Source of the DNA: Desulfobacteraceae bacterium
Lineage (GTDB): Bacteria > Desulfobacterota > DSM-4660 > Desulfatiglandales > HGW-15
NCBI GenBank assembly: GCA_003819975.1
Contig: RPPU01000060.1
Coordinates: 1-13,008 of the forward strand
Length of the DNA: 13,008 nucleotides
Reading direction: 5' to 3'
Positions 4,738 through 11,846 of the stretch are shown piece after piece. The notes beneath the pieces are model-generated. The model was not told where the DNA came from, made no database searches, and saw only the letters and a list, made by a program, of their open reading frames with translations. A program made the position numbers and the translations under genes. Every line of letters starts with the position of its first letter. Position 1 is the first letter of the stretch.

Positions 4738-6285
4738 ATGATTTTTCTCATCCATCCTCCAGTTTCCAAACCCAGTGAACCGCCTGCCGGCCTGGCCCGG
4801 CTTGCGGGAGCCCTCGGGGCGCGCGACTACCCCTTTGTTGTTCTGGATGCCAACCTGGAAGGCCTGCTATATCTTTTGAAAAAATCAACTCCGGCCGACG
4901 ACACCTGGACCAGGCGTGCCCTGCGCAATGTGGATCGCAATCAAGATACTTTGCGGGACTGGCGGACTTATCGAAATCCGGACCGCTACAGCCGGGCCGT
5001 GCGGGATCTGGGACGCGTTCTTGAAAAAGCCGGAGACTATGACGGCTTTCACATCGGGCTTGCCAATTATCAGGATGACCGGCTCTCGCCCCTGAACACG
5101 GAAGACCTCATGGCCTCCTTTCAGGTTCCGGATAAAAATCCTTTTTATCCCTATTTTTCCGAACGTCTGTCTGCGTTGATCGCCGAGAAAAAACCGCTTT
5201 GGATCGGTTTTTCCATCAACTTTCTCAGCCAAGCCCTCTGTACTTTTGCCATGATCGGTTTTATCAAACAGACTTTTCCCGAAACTAAAATCATACTGGG
5301 CGGCGGTCTGGTCACCTCCTGGATGCACCGGCCCGGTTGGGACAACCCTTTCAAAGGCTTGGTGGATGAAATGGTCCGCGGCCCGGGTGAAGAGCCGCTC
5401 CTGCACCTGTTGGGCATCGAACAGCCCGCAACGAATTTTATCCCCGACTATGCCGGCTTCCCGCTCCGGAACTATTTTTCGCCCGGTTTGATCCTGCCCT
5501 ATAGTGCTTCATCGGGTTGTTATTGGAGTCAATGCACCTTTTGCCCGGAACGGACCGAGGCTAATCCTTATATGCCGATCCCGGCGCCAACCGTTATCCG
5601 CGATTTAAAAACCCTTTGCGCGCAATACCGGCCCGGCTTGATTCATTTTACCGACAATGCCCTCAGCCCTAGTCTGCTGCAAACGTTGATCCTTGAACCG
5701 CCCGGCGTGCCCTGGTACGGTTTTGCCCGTTGTACCGATCATCTGACCGACCCGAACTTCTGCTTGGGCTTAAAAAAATCCGGCTGCGTCCTGTTAAAAC
5801 TGGGTCTGGAATCGGGGGACCAAGCCGTGCTCGACCGCATGCACAAAGGCCATACCGTTGAAACGGCCGAACTCATTCTGCGGAACCTTAAAAAAGCCGG
5901 TATAGCGACTTATGTGTACTTGCTCTTCGGCACGCAACACGAAAATCTCGATCAAGCTCGCCGCACCAAGGAATTCGCGGTCAAGCACAGTGCTGCCATT
6001 GATTTTCTGAATATCGCGATTTTCAATATGCCTTTCCACTCTATTGAAACCGACACTCTGGAGACCCAGCCGTTCTACGAAGGCGATCTGCCTTTATATA
6101 CGGACTTTACTCATCCTCAGGGTTGGGGCCGACGCGACGTGCGCACTTTCCTGAACCGCGAGTTCAAAAAAGAACCAACCCTGGCCCGCATCGTAAAAAA
6201 CGATCCGCCGGTTTTCACTTCCAATCACGCGGCGTTGTTTGTCATGGAAAGAAAGGGGAATGGGCTGCAGGGTTTTAGGCTCTAG
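4738..6285 (+). CDS. Radical SAM protein with N-terminal B12-binding-type domain
   Basis: 515 residues. The N-terminus MIFLIHPPVSKPSEPPAGLARLAGAL has the PP-x-x-x-x-x-PPAGLA-x-LAGAL layout of cobalamin-binding radical SAM enzymes, with WIGFSINF and KIILGGGLVTS as later strands of that domain. I see no clear DxHxxG cobalamin-ligand motif. The radical SAM barrel starts near residue 255: SGCYWSQCTFCPE carries C261, C266 and C269, the 4Fe-4S ligands, with CX4CX2C rather than the usual CX3CX2C spacing. LKLGLESGDQ (GLESG at 356-360) is the typical SAM-contacting strand, followed by a helix RMHKGHTVE. The enzyme makes a 5'-deoxyadenosyl radical in the cytoplasm; the substrate is unknown. It starts 6 nt after the nucleotidyltransferase stop with only a weak GAAAG site, and it is clearly more GC-rich than that gene, so the arrangement may be a junction rather than an operon. 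Its C-terminus ends inside a 15-nt duplication. Confidence 0.85.
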   Translation: MIFLIHPPVSKPSEPPAGLARLAGALGARDYPFVVLDANLEGLLYLLKKSTPADDTWTRRALRNVDRNQDTLRDWRTYRNPDRYSRAVRDLGRVLEKAGDYDGFHIGLANYQDDRLSPLNTEDLMASFQVPDKNPFYPYFSERLSALIAEKKPLWIGFSINFLSQALCTFAMIGFIKQTFPETKIILGGGLVTSWMHRPGWDNPFKGLVDEMVRGPGEEPLLHLLGIEQPATNFIPDYAGFPLRNYFSPGLILPYSASSGCYWSQCTFCPERTEANPYMPIPAPTVIRDLKTLCAQYRPGLIHFTDNALSPSLLQTLILEPPGVPWYGFARCTDHLTDPNFCLGLKKSGCVLLKLGLESGDQAVLDRMHKGHTVETAELILRNLKKAGIATYVYLLFGTQHENLDQARRTKEFAVKHSAAIDFLNIAIFNMPFHSIETDTLETQPFYEGDLPLYTDFTHPQGWGRRDVRTFLNREFKKEPTLARIVKNDPPVFTSNHAALFVMERKGNGLQGFRL

Positions 6286-6298
6286 GGTTTTAGGCTGT
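6269..6298. repeat. 15-nt tandem duplication that creates the radical SAM stop codon
   Basis: AGGGTTTTAGGCTCT (6269-6283) is followed directly by AGGGTTTTAGGCTGT (6284-6298), identical at 14 of 15 positions. The TAG stop at 6283-6285 spans the junction of the two copies. The frame continues open for about 65 codons beyond it, with no convincing protein character. Confidence 0.6.
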
Positions 6299-6386
6299 TG
6301 GACTCAAAAGTTGGAACAGGAAGTGGTTGCGTTGTTCCGTTGCGGGTTGAGCGGGTTATGGGTTATTGGAAGCGTGAAGCTTCAAA

Positions 6387-6445
6387 CGTGAAATGTGAAA
6401 CGAGATTTCTTCTTCCATTTTACTTTTCACGATTCACGTTTCACG
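6387..6445. repeat. Imperfect inverted repeat between convergent genes
   Basis: CGTGAAATGTGAAACG (6387-6402) and CGATTCACGTTTCACG (6430-6445) pair at 14 of 16 positions around a 27-nt spacer. Both arms are built from repeated GTGAAACG-like units. It lies between the ends of the radical SAM gene (+) and the decarboxylase (-), so it could act as a bidirectional mRNA 3' structure. It lacks a compact loop and a proper T-run, which makes an intrinsic terminator uncertain; an interspersed repeat is equally possible. Confidence 0.45.
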
Positions 6446-6452
6446 ATTCTCT

Positions 6453-7901
6453 TTACTCTTTTTCAATCTCCTTCACTTTTTCCCGCAGCACTTGAATCAG
6501 CAAATCCATGCGGTCCAGGTGCGTGCGGAAATTGAGGGCCGCCATGCGCAGGGTGAATTTGCCGTCAATCAGGGTGGAAGAAATAAAGACCCGGCCGTCT
6601 TCCTGGACCGCCTTGGCCAGACGTTGGTTGAACGCATCAACATTCCCGTGCTTCGGGATATAACGGAAAACCACGATGGAGAGATCGGGTTCCGGTCCGA
6701 CCCAAAAACCATCCAGTTCCCGCAGACGTCCATGAAAATAACGCGCGAGAAGCATTTTTTCTTCCAGAGCAGCCCGGAAAGGGGCGAGCCCGATCAACTT
6801 AAGCGGCAACCACAAGCGCAGCGCCCGGAAATGGCGGGTCAATTCCGGTGAAAGATCGCAAGGCGACACCTCGTCCGGCGAAGCCAAAACCTCACTATCC
6901 TGCAGATAAGCAGCTTCATAATAAAACGATTTCAAAAGTTTCCGGCCGTCCCGAATCAGCACCATGCCGCTGCCGAAAGGGATAAACAGACCTTTGTGCG
7001 GATCCATGACCACCGAATCGGAGCGTTCGATGCCTTGCAACACTTTCCGGCCTTCGGCGCAGAGCGCAAAAGCCGCGCCATAAGCTCCGTCCACATGCAG
7101 CCAGAGTTTATGCGCCCGGGCGATCTCAGCCATGGCCGCCAGGGGATCCACCGCGCCCGTATCCGTGGTGCCGGCTGAAGAGATAATCAGCCAGGGAATC
7201 AATCCGGCTTTTTTATCGCGCAGAATTTCCCGTTCCAGCGCGGCCGGGTTCATGCGATAACGCTCGTCCAAAGGCACTTGACGCTTGATTGCTTCGCCCA
7301 AGCCGGCAATGCGCAACGCCTTATCCACGGAATGATGGGTCTGTTGACTGAGATAAACAACTGCTTTTGAAAAATCCTTGGCTTGCAAACCCTGAGCATC
7401 CCGTGCCGTTACAATACCGATCAAGTTGGAAATGCTGCCGCCCGAGGTCATATCGCCGGCCGATTCCTTGGGATACCCGATCCATTCCGCCATCCAAGCC
7501 AGAAGCAACCGATCCATGGAAACCGCGCCGGGCGAAGCAAAATAAATCGTGGGATAGCGGTTGGTAATGGCCGCGATATAATCGGCCAATGCTGACGCAT
7601 AAAGACCGCTGCCCGGGATATAAGCCAACCAGCCTCCGGAGCCCACATGGACCCCGGCTGCATCTATGTTGTCCCGGATTAAACCCAGTACCCGATCCAT
7701 ATCCAGGGGATCTTCGGATATAGGTGCATCGAACAAACCCGGACCCGCCTCCGGATTGGAGCGATAAACCGGCACGCTCTTGAGCTGTTCCAGAAACGAA
7801 TCCGTATATTGAACCACTTTTTGCAGCCATTGCCCGCGTTCCGCGGCATTCGGGTCCAAAGCCCGGGATAATTCTTCAAGTCTCTTGATTTGATCGCGCA
7901 T
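6453..7901 (-). CDS. Pyridoxal-phosphate-dependent decarboxylase, group II (aromatic/acidic amino acid decarboxylase family)
   Basis: 482 residues, close to the 480 typical of aromatic L-amino-acid decarboxylases. Family landmarks are in order: GSGGWLAYIPGSGLYASALADYIAAITNR; MTSGGSISNLIGIVTAR (phosphate-binding loop); SQQTHHSVDKA with H189 stacking on the PLP ring; LHVDGAYGAAF with D271 pairing with the pyridine nitrogen; and SVVMDPHKGLFIPFGSG with K303 forming the Schiff base. The enzyme would decarboxylate an amino acid to the amine plus CO2 in the cytosol. Substrate choice (Tyr, Trp, Glu, Asp, Dopa) cannot be read safely from the sequence. GGAGA (7910-7906 on the minus strand) precedes the ATG by 4 nt and fixes the start. 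A promoter (8050-8021) and a structured leader lie upstream. The gene is monocistronic, convergent with the radical SAM gene and divergent from the ABC operon. Confidence 0.88.
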   Translation of the reverse strand: MRDQIKRLEELSRALDPNAAERGQWLQKVVQYTDSFLEQLKSVPVYRSNPEAGPGLFDAPISEDPLDMDRVLGLIRDNIDAAGVHVGSGGWLAYIPGSGLYASALADYIAAITNRYPTIYFASPGAVSMDRLLLAWMAEWIGYPKESAGDMTSGGSISNLIGIVTARDAQGLQAKDFSKAVVYLSQQTHHSVDKALRIAGLGEAIKRQVPLDERYRMNPAALEREILRDKKAGLIPWLIISSAGTTDTGAVDPLAAMAEIARAHKLWLHVDGAYGAAFALCAEGRKVLQGIERSDSVVMDPHKGLFIPFGSGMVLIRDGRKLLKSFYYEAAYLQDSEVLASPDEVSPCDLSPELTRHFRALRLWLPLKLIGLAPFRAALEEKMLLARYFHGRLRELDGFWVGPEPDLSIVVFRYIPKHGNVDAFNQRLAKAVQEDGRVFISSTLIDGKFTLRMAALNFRTHLDRMDLLIQVLREKVKEIEKE

Positions 7902-7929
7902 ATTTTCTCCATGAGTAAGGTCAACCAGT

Positions 7930-7978
7930 GTAGAGACATAAAATCGTCTCTACGGAGCCGGGTCGCCTCTACCCGGCT
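7930..7978. repeat. Two adjacent small palindromes in the decarboxylase leader
   Basis: GTAGAGAC (7930-7937) and GTCTCTAC (7946-7953) form a perfect 8-bp stem with an 8-nt loop. AGCCGGGT (7956-7963) and ACCCGGCT (7971-7978) form a second perfect 8-bp stem with a 7-nt loop. The GTAGAGAC...GTCTCTAC and GGGTCGCCtCTACCC types recall interspersed intergenic palindromes found in many genomes. They fall between the predicted decarboxylase promoter and its ribosome site, so they should be part of its 5' untranslated RNA. Confidence 0.55.
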
Positions 7979-8020
7979 GACTGCCCTGAAAAACGACATA
8001 GGTTCCACAACCGTTTCCGG

Positions 8021-8050
8021 ATCATTCCAGAAACCCGAATCCCTTGTCAA
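8021..8050 (-). promoter_or_regulatory. Predicted promoter of the PLP decarboxylase
   Basis: On the minus strand a consensus TTGACA (8050-8045) is followed after 18 nt by AATGAT (8026-8021). Transcription would start near 8014 and give a leader of about 110 nt before the ATG at 7901. Prediction is by motif only. Confidence 0.4.
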
Positions 8051-8129
8051 GCCTTTCAAAAAATGACCCCAATCAAAAAAACTGAAAAATAAGGATAACA
8101 CTTGATAAAATGTCATCCTCAAAACAGAC

Positions 8130-8157
8130 TTGACAACATCTAAATTACGGATAAACT
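8130..8157 (+). promoter_or_regulatory. Predicted promoter of the gld-type ABC operon
   Basis: TTGACA (8130-8135), a 16-nt spacer and TAAACT (8152-8157) match the housekeeping sigma consensus at 10 of 12 positions. The leader of about 75 nt contains a small palindrome, GGAAC-AG-GTTCC (8188-8199), of unknown role. No competing candidate was seen closer to the first gene. Confidence 0.45.
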
Positions 8158-8241
8158 ACATTGTTTTCAATCGGTGGTTTTCCCTGAGGAACAGGTTCCA
8201 ACTCATCGTTTTTTAAACCTTTAAGTTATCGGTACAAAAAT

Positions 8242-9183
8242 ATGATTGAAGCAAAACATTTAACAAAAATCTTTGGCCGCAAAACGGCAGTGGACGATAT
8301 CTCCTTTACGGTCGGGAAGGGAGAAATTTTGGGGGTTTTAGGCCCCAATGCGGCCGGCAAATCCACGACCATGCGCATGATCACCGGTTTTTTGGTACCC
8401 ACTTCCGGAACCGCCCTGGTCGGCGGTCATGACGTTCTGGAATCTTCATTAGCCGCGCGTCAAAAAATCGGTTATTTGCCTGAAAATGCTCCGACCTATC
8501 CGGACATGACGGTCAATGGTTTTCTCGACTTCATCGCCGAAATCCGCGGTTTCCGGGGGCAAAATAAAAAACAACAGGTCATCCGAACCCTGGAGCGCTG
8601 CAATCTGCTGGAGGTGCGTTTCCAGGCCATCCATACTCTCTCCAAGGGCTTTAAACAAAGGGTCTGTTTTGCCCAAAGTATTTTGCACGACCCCGAATAC
8701 CTGATCATGGATGAACCGACCGACGGCCTGGACCCCAACCAAAAACATGAAGTGCGCGATATGATCCGCACCATGGCTCAGAATAAAACCATTATCCTTT
8801 CCACGCATAACCTCGAAGAAGTCGATACGATTTGCACCCGAGTCCTGATTATCGCCCAAGGCCGGATTGTGGCCGACGAGACCCCGGCCGCACTCAAAAC
8901 CCGGTCCGGTTTGCACGGCGCAATCTGTTTTACCCTGCCGAAAATCGGCGAAGGGGTTTGGCTTAAGGAAACAGAAGAGATCCCGGGCGTGGACCGGGCT
9001 GCGATTGTGAGTGAAGGACCTGAATTCGTCACGATCCGGGCCTTTCCCAAAAAATCGGACGAACGCTTAACGGAAAAAATCATTCGTCATTTTATGGTCA
9101 AAGGCAAACCCGTTGAAAAAATATATATTGAAGAAGGCCGGCTGGATGAAGTCTTCCGGATGATCACCACCCAATCCTTATAG
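8242..9183 (+). CDS. ABC transporter ATP-binding protein, GldA-like
   Basis: 313 residues. A complete nucleotide-binding domain is visible: Walker A GPNAAGKS (34-41), Q-loop region GYLPENAPTYPDMT (77-90), signature LSKGFKQR (133-140), Walker B YLIMDEP (153-159) with catalytic E158, D-loop DGLDPNQ and switch H189 in ILSTHN. The GYLPENxPxYxxMxV segment and the roughly 100-residue C-terminal extension are typical of GldA/CcmA-type ATPases for ABC-2 exporters. It would power the permease encoded 11 nt downstream. The Walker A loop has Ala at the usual Gly of GPNGAGKS, a change the GxxxxGKS consensus permits. No Shine-Dalgarno sequence precedes ATG 8242, although the frame, Walker A distance and family start all fit this site. 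Confidence 0.9.
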   Translation: MIEAKHLTKIFGRKTAVDDISFTVGKGEILGVLGPNAAGKSTTMRMITGFLVPTSGTALVGGHDVLESSLAARQKIGYLPENAPTYPDMTVNGFLDFIAEIRGFRGQNKKQQVIRTLERCNLLEVRFQAIHTLSKGFKQRVCFAQSILHDPEYLIMDEPTDGLDPNQKHEVRDMIRTMAQNKTIILSTHNLEEVDTICTRVLIIAQGRIVADETPAALKTRSGLHGAICFTLPKIGEGVWLKETEEIPGVDRAAIVSEGPEFVTIRAFPKKSDERLTEKIIRHFMVKGKPVEKIYIEEGRLDEVFRMITTQSL

Positions 9184-9194
9184 GAGAGGAAAAA

Positions 9195-9941
9195 ATGCAA
9201 AGGTTTTTAAGAACTATTTTAACCATCGTCAAAAGGGAACTGAAAGGCTATTTCGAGTCGCCCGTTGCCTATGTGTTTATCTTTATTTTTCTGGCCTTAA
9301 GCGGATACTTTGCCTTTCAATTCGGCGAATTTTATATCCGTCGGCAGGCCAATCTGGACTCTTTTTTTAAATACCTGCCCTGGCTCTTTATTTTTCTCAT
9401 CCCGGCCGTGACCATGCGCCTTTGGGCCGAAGAACGTCGCACCGGCACCATTGAACTGATCATGACCCTGCCCGTTACCTTGACGGAAACCATTCTGGGT
9501 AAATTTCTGGCCTCCTGGCTGTTTATGGGCCTGGCTCTTGCGCTGACTGCTCCATTGATCTTCACGGTCACTTACTTGGGCGATCCGGACCTGGGCGCTC
9601 TGTTCGCCGCTTATTTCGGCGGTTTCCTAATGGCCGGAGCCTATCTGAGCATCGGGCTCATGACCTCTGCGCTCACCCGCAATCAGGTGATTGCTTTCAT
9701 CGTCTCCGCGGTCATTTGCCTGTTCCTGGTCTTGATCGGCATGGATGAAGTCATGGCCGCCCTTTCCGGGTTGGCGCCGCTTTGGCTCATCCGGCTGATC
9801 GCCGGCTTCAGTTTCATGACCCATTTCGGCTCTATTTATCGGGGCGTCATCGATCTACGCGATGTGGTTTACTTCTTATCCGTCATCTTTTTAATGCTGT
9901 TCCTGAACGGCATTATTTTACAAAACCGCAAAGCGGCTTAA
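9195..9941 (+). CDS. ABC-2 type membrane permease, GldF-like
   Basis: 248 residues with about six hydrophobic segments (roughly 24-44, 58-74, 106-127, 135-158, 164-183 and 222-243). The conserved loop PAVTMRLWAEERRTGTIELIMTLPVTLTETILGKF (about 70-104) is the hallmark of ABC-2/NosY/GldF permeases and contacts the ATPase. The N-terminal IVKRELKGYFESPVAYVFI is an amphipathic lead-in helix typical of the family. An AGGAG site about 9 nt before the ATG fixes the start, 11 nt after the ATPase stop. It should form the inner-membrane channel with GldA-like subunits. The transported substrate is not indicated. Confidence 0.88.
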   Translation: MQRFLRTILTIVKRELKGYFESPVAYVFIFIFLALSGYFAFQFGEFYIRRQANLDSFFKYLPWLFIFLIPAVTMRLWAEERRTGTIELIMTLPVTLTETILGKFLASWLFMGLALALTAPLIFTVTYLGDPDLGALFAAYFGGFLMAGAYLSIGLMTSALTRNQVIAFIVSAVICLFLVLIGMDEVMAALSGLAPLWLIRLIAGFSFMTHFGSIYRGVIDLRDVVYFLSVIFLMLFLNGIILQNRKAA

Positions 9942-9953
9942 GGGAGGCATACC

Positions 9954-11846
9954 ATGGCAACCAATAGAGGTCGCTATTTAAATAAAATTTTGCTGTCCGC
10001 CCTCGGCACGGCAATCCTGCTGGTCATTATCGTTCTTCTGAATGTATTTCTCTCCTATACGAATATCCGTTTGGATCTGACCGAAGACCGTCTTTATAGC
10101 CTTTCCAAAGGAACCAAAGAAATTTTGCATAAAATGGAACAGCCCGTGGCCGTTAAATTTTTCTACAGCCGCAGCCAAGCCAATCTACCGGCCGATCTCA
10201 AGGTTTACGCTCAACAAGTGCTCGATTTTCTCTCCGAATATGAAAGAGCCGGCCGCGGCAAGATCAAAATCGAAACCTACGACCCCAAGCCCGATTCGGA
10301 TGAAGAAGAATGGGCCCAGCGTTACGGCGTTCGCCCGGTGCCGACTCCGGCCGGCGAACGGATCTATGCCGGCCTGGTCTTTCAGGCCCTGGACCAGGAG
10401 GAAAAAATCGAGGTTCTGGACCCGAGCCGTGAAAAATTACTGGAGTACGATATCACCCGCATCATCCAACGCCTGCAATCGGCCCAAAAAAAACAAATCG
10501 CCGTCATTACTTCCTTGCCTGTTTTCGGCGCTTTTCCCAACCCCATGATGGGGGATGCCCCGCAAGGCCAGGAGCCCTGGTATTTCATCTCCGAACTCAA
10601 AAAAACCTATACGGTGCGGCCCATTGATCCGAGCGAAAGCAAATTGGATCCGGCTCCCGACCTGTTGCTGATCCTGCATCCCAAAGAACTGAATCCCCAA
10701 CTGCAATACGCCATTGATCAATATGTATTGGCCGGCGGTAAAGTTCTGGCGTTCGTGGACCCCTTCTGTCTGATCGAATCCCTCCAAACCCAACAACCAA
10801 TGATGGCTCCGGCTCACTCCTCTTTTGAAAAGCTTTTAAAAGCCTGGGGGCTTAACTTGGATTCGACTAAGATCGTGGCCGATCTGGACCAATTCACGCG
10901 GATCCGCGGCGGCAATGGTCTGCCTGAGGACAGCCCGGTCTGGATATCGGTCCGCAGCCCATTTTTCAACAAGACCGATATTGTGAGTTCGCAATTGAAA
11001 AGCATGCTTTTCCCCCTGGCCGGCGCTTTGAAAAAATCGGAAGGCAATGACTACTTATTTGAACCGCTGATCCAATCCAGCGAAAACGCCGCTTTAATGC
11101 AAAGTTATGTGGCCAGCTTCGGCACCATGGCCGTGCGCCGGGAATTCACACCCGCAGGCAAACGCCTGAACCTGGCTGTGCGCGTACACGGCAAATTTAA
11201 AACTGCTTTCTCCGAGGGTCGGCCCCAGGACGGCAAACCTCAAGCAAATCAATCTTCCCCGGCTAATGCGCCGCACTTGACCGAGGCCAAAGAAAGCGCC
11301 ACGGTCATCGTCGTAGCCGATGCCGATTTTTTGGCCGATCCTTTCTATGTCCAGAAAAGCCGCTTCCTGGGCTCCGTGAATGCCAATGTCTTCAACGACA
11401 ACCTGAATTTTGTGGCCAATGCCTGCGAGACCTTAAGCGGCAGCGCATCTTTGATCAACCTGCGCTCGCGCGGCTCTTTTGAACGGCCTTTCACCGTGGT
11501 TCGGGAACTGGAACGCCAAGCCCAGATCCGCTGGCTTGTTAAAGAAAAAGAACTGGTTGAAAAAGCCGAACTGACTAATCGAAAATTACACCAACTGGAA
11601 CAGCAAAAAAGCGCTTCGCAAAAAACCCTTTTGAGTCCCGAACAGGAAACGGAAATTCAGCACTTTAAGGAAGAACGCCGCCAGATCAACCTGGAGCTGA
11701 AAGAAGTACGAAAAAATTTACGCGCCGATATTGAGAGGCTCGGCGCCAAGCTGAAAATCGTCAATATTTTTCTAATGCCGCTGCTGGTAGCCGCGGCCGG
11801 CATTGTTTACGGCGTTTATCGCCAAAGAAAGACAAGAAAAAAATGA
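9954..11846 (+). CDS. GldG-like ABC auxiliary protein, membrane-anchored at both ends
   Basis: 630 residues. A transmembrane helix at about 12-34 is followed by NIRLDLTEDRLYSLSKGTKEIL, the diagnostic start of GldG-type ABC auxiliary proteins (ABC_transp_aux family). The large middle part is extracytoplasmic and alpha/beta: AVKFFYSR, IKIETYDPKPDSDEEEWAQRYGV, IAVITSLPVFGAF, LLLILHPKELNPQLQYAIDQYVLAGGKVLAFVDPF. A Pro/Gln/Ser-rich linker lies at about 421-445. A predicted coiled coil (about 520-600, rich in E, K, Q, R and L) leads into the C-terminal helix 602-622 and a basic cytoplasmic tail. GGGAGG lies just before the ATG, 12 nt after the permease stop. In Flavobacterium GldG works with GldA and GldF in gliding; in other bacteria the complex is of unknown role. 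The stop overlaps the next start by ATGA. Confidence 0.88.
   Translation: MATNRGRYLNKILLSALGTAILLVIIVLLNVFLSYTNIRLDLTEDRLYSLSKGTKEILHKMEQPVAVKFFYSRSQANLPADLKVYAQQVLDFLSEYERAGRGKIKIETYDPKPDSDEEEWAQRYGVRPVPTPAGERIYAGLVFQALDQEEKIEVLDPSREKLLEYDITRIIQRLQSAQKKQIAVITSLPVFGAFPNPMMGDAPQGQEPWYFISELKKTYTVRPIDPSESKLDPAPDLLLILHPKELNPQLQYAIDQYVLAGGKVLAFVDPFCLIESLQTQQPMMAPAHSSFEKLLKAWGLNLDSTKIVADLDQFTRIRGGNGLPEDSPVWISVRSPFFNKTDIVSSQLKSMLFPLAGALKKSEGNDYLFEPLIQSSENAALMQSYVASFGTMAVRREFTPAGKRLNLAVRVHGKFKTAFSEGRPQDGKPQANQSSPANAPHLTEAKESATVIVVADADFLADPFYVQKSRFLGSVNANVFNDNLNFVANACETLSGSASLINLRSRGSFERPFTVVRELERQAQIRWLVKEKELVEKAELTNRKLHQLEQQKSASQKTLLSPEQETEIQHFKEERRQINLELKEVRKNLRADIERLGAKLKIVNIFLMPLLVAAAGIVYGVYRQRKTRKK

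Noticed and set aside
4885..5406. Minus-strand frame of about 170 codons opposite the radical SAM gene
   Set aside because: It is antisense to a well-supported coding region, with low-quality composition and no family motifs.
6298..6495. Plus-strand frame of 65 codons after the radical SAM stop
   Set aside because: It is the read-through continuation of the radical SAM frame over a repeat-rich intergenic region, with no ribosome site or recognisable domain.
7679..8122. Minus-strand frame of 147 codons upstream of and overlapping the decarboxylase
   Set aside because: It overlaps the true gene in another frame and covers the predicted promoter and hairpins; it shows no protein family features.
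8188..8199. Small palindrome GGAAC-AG-GTTCC in the leader of the ABC operon
   Set aside because: It is only 5 bp per arm and could occur by chance; mentioned with the promoter but not claimed as an operator.
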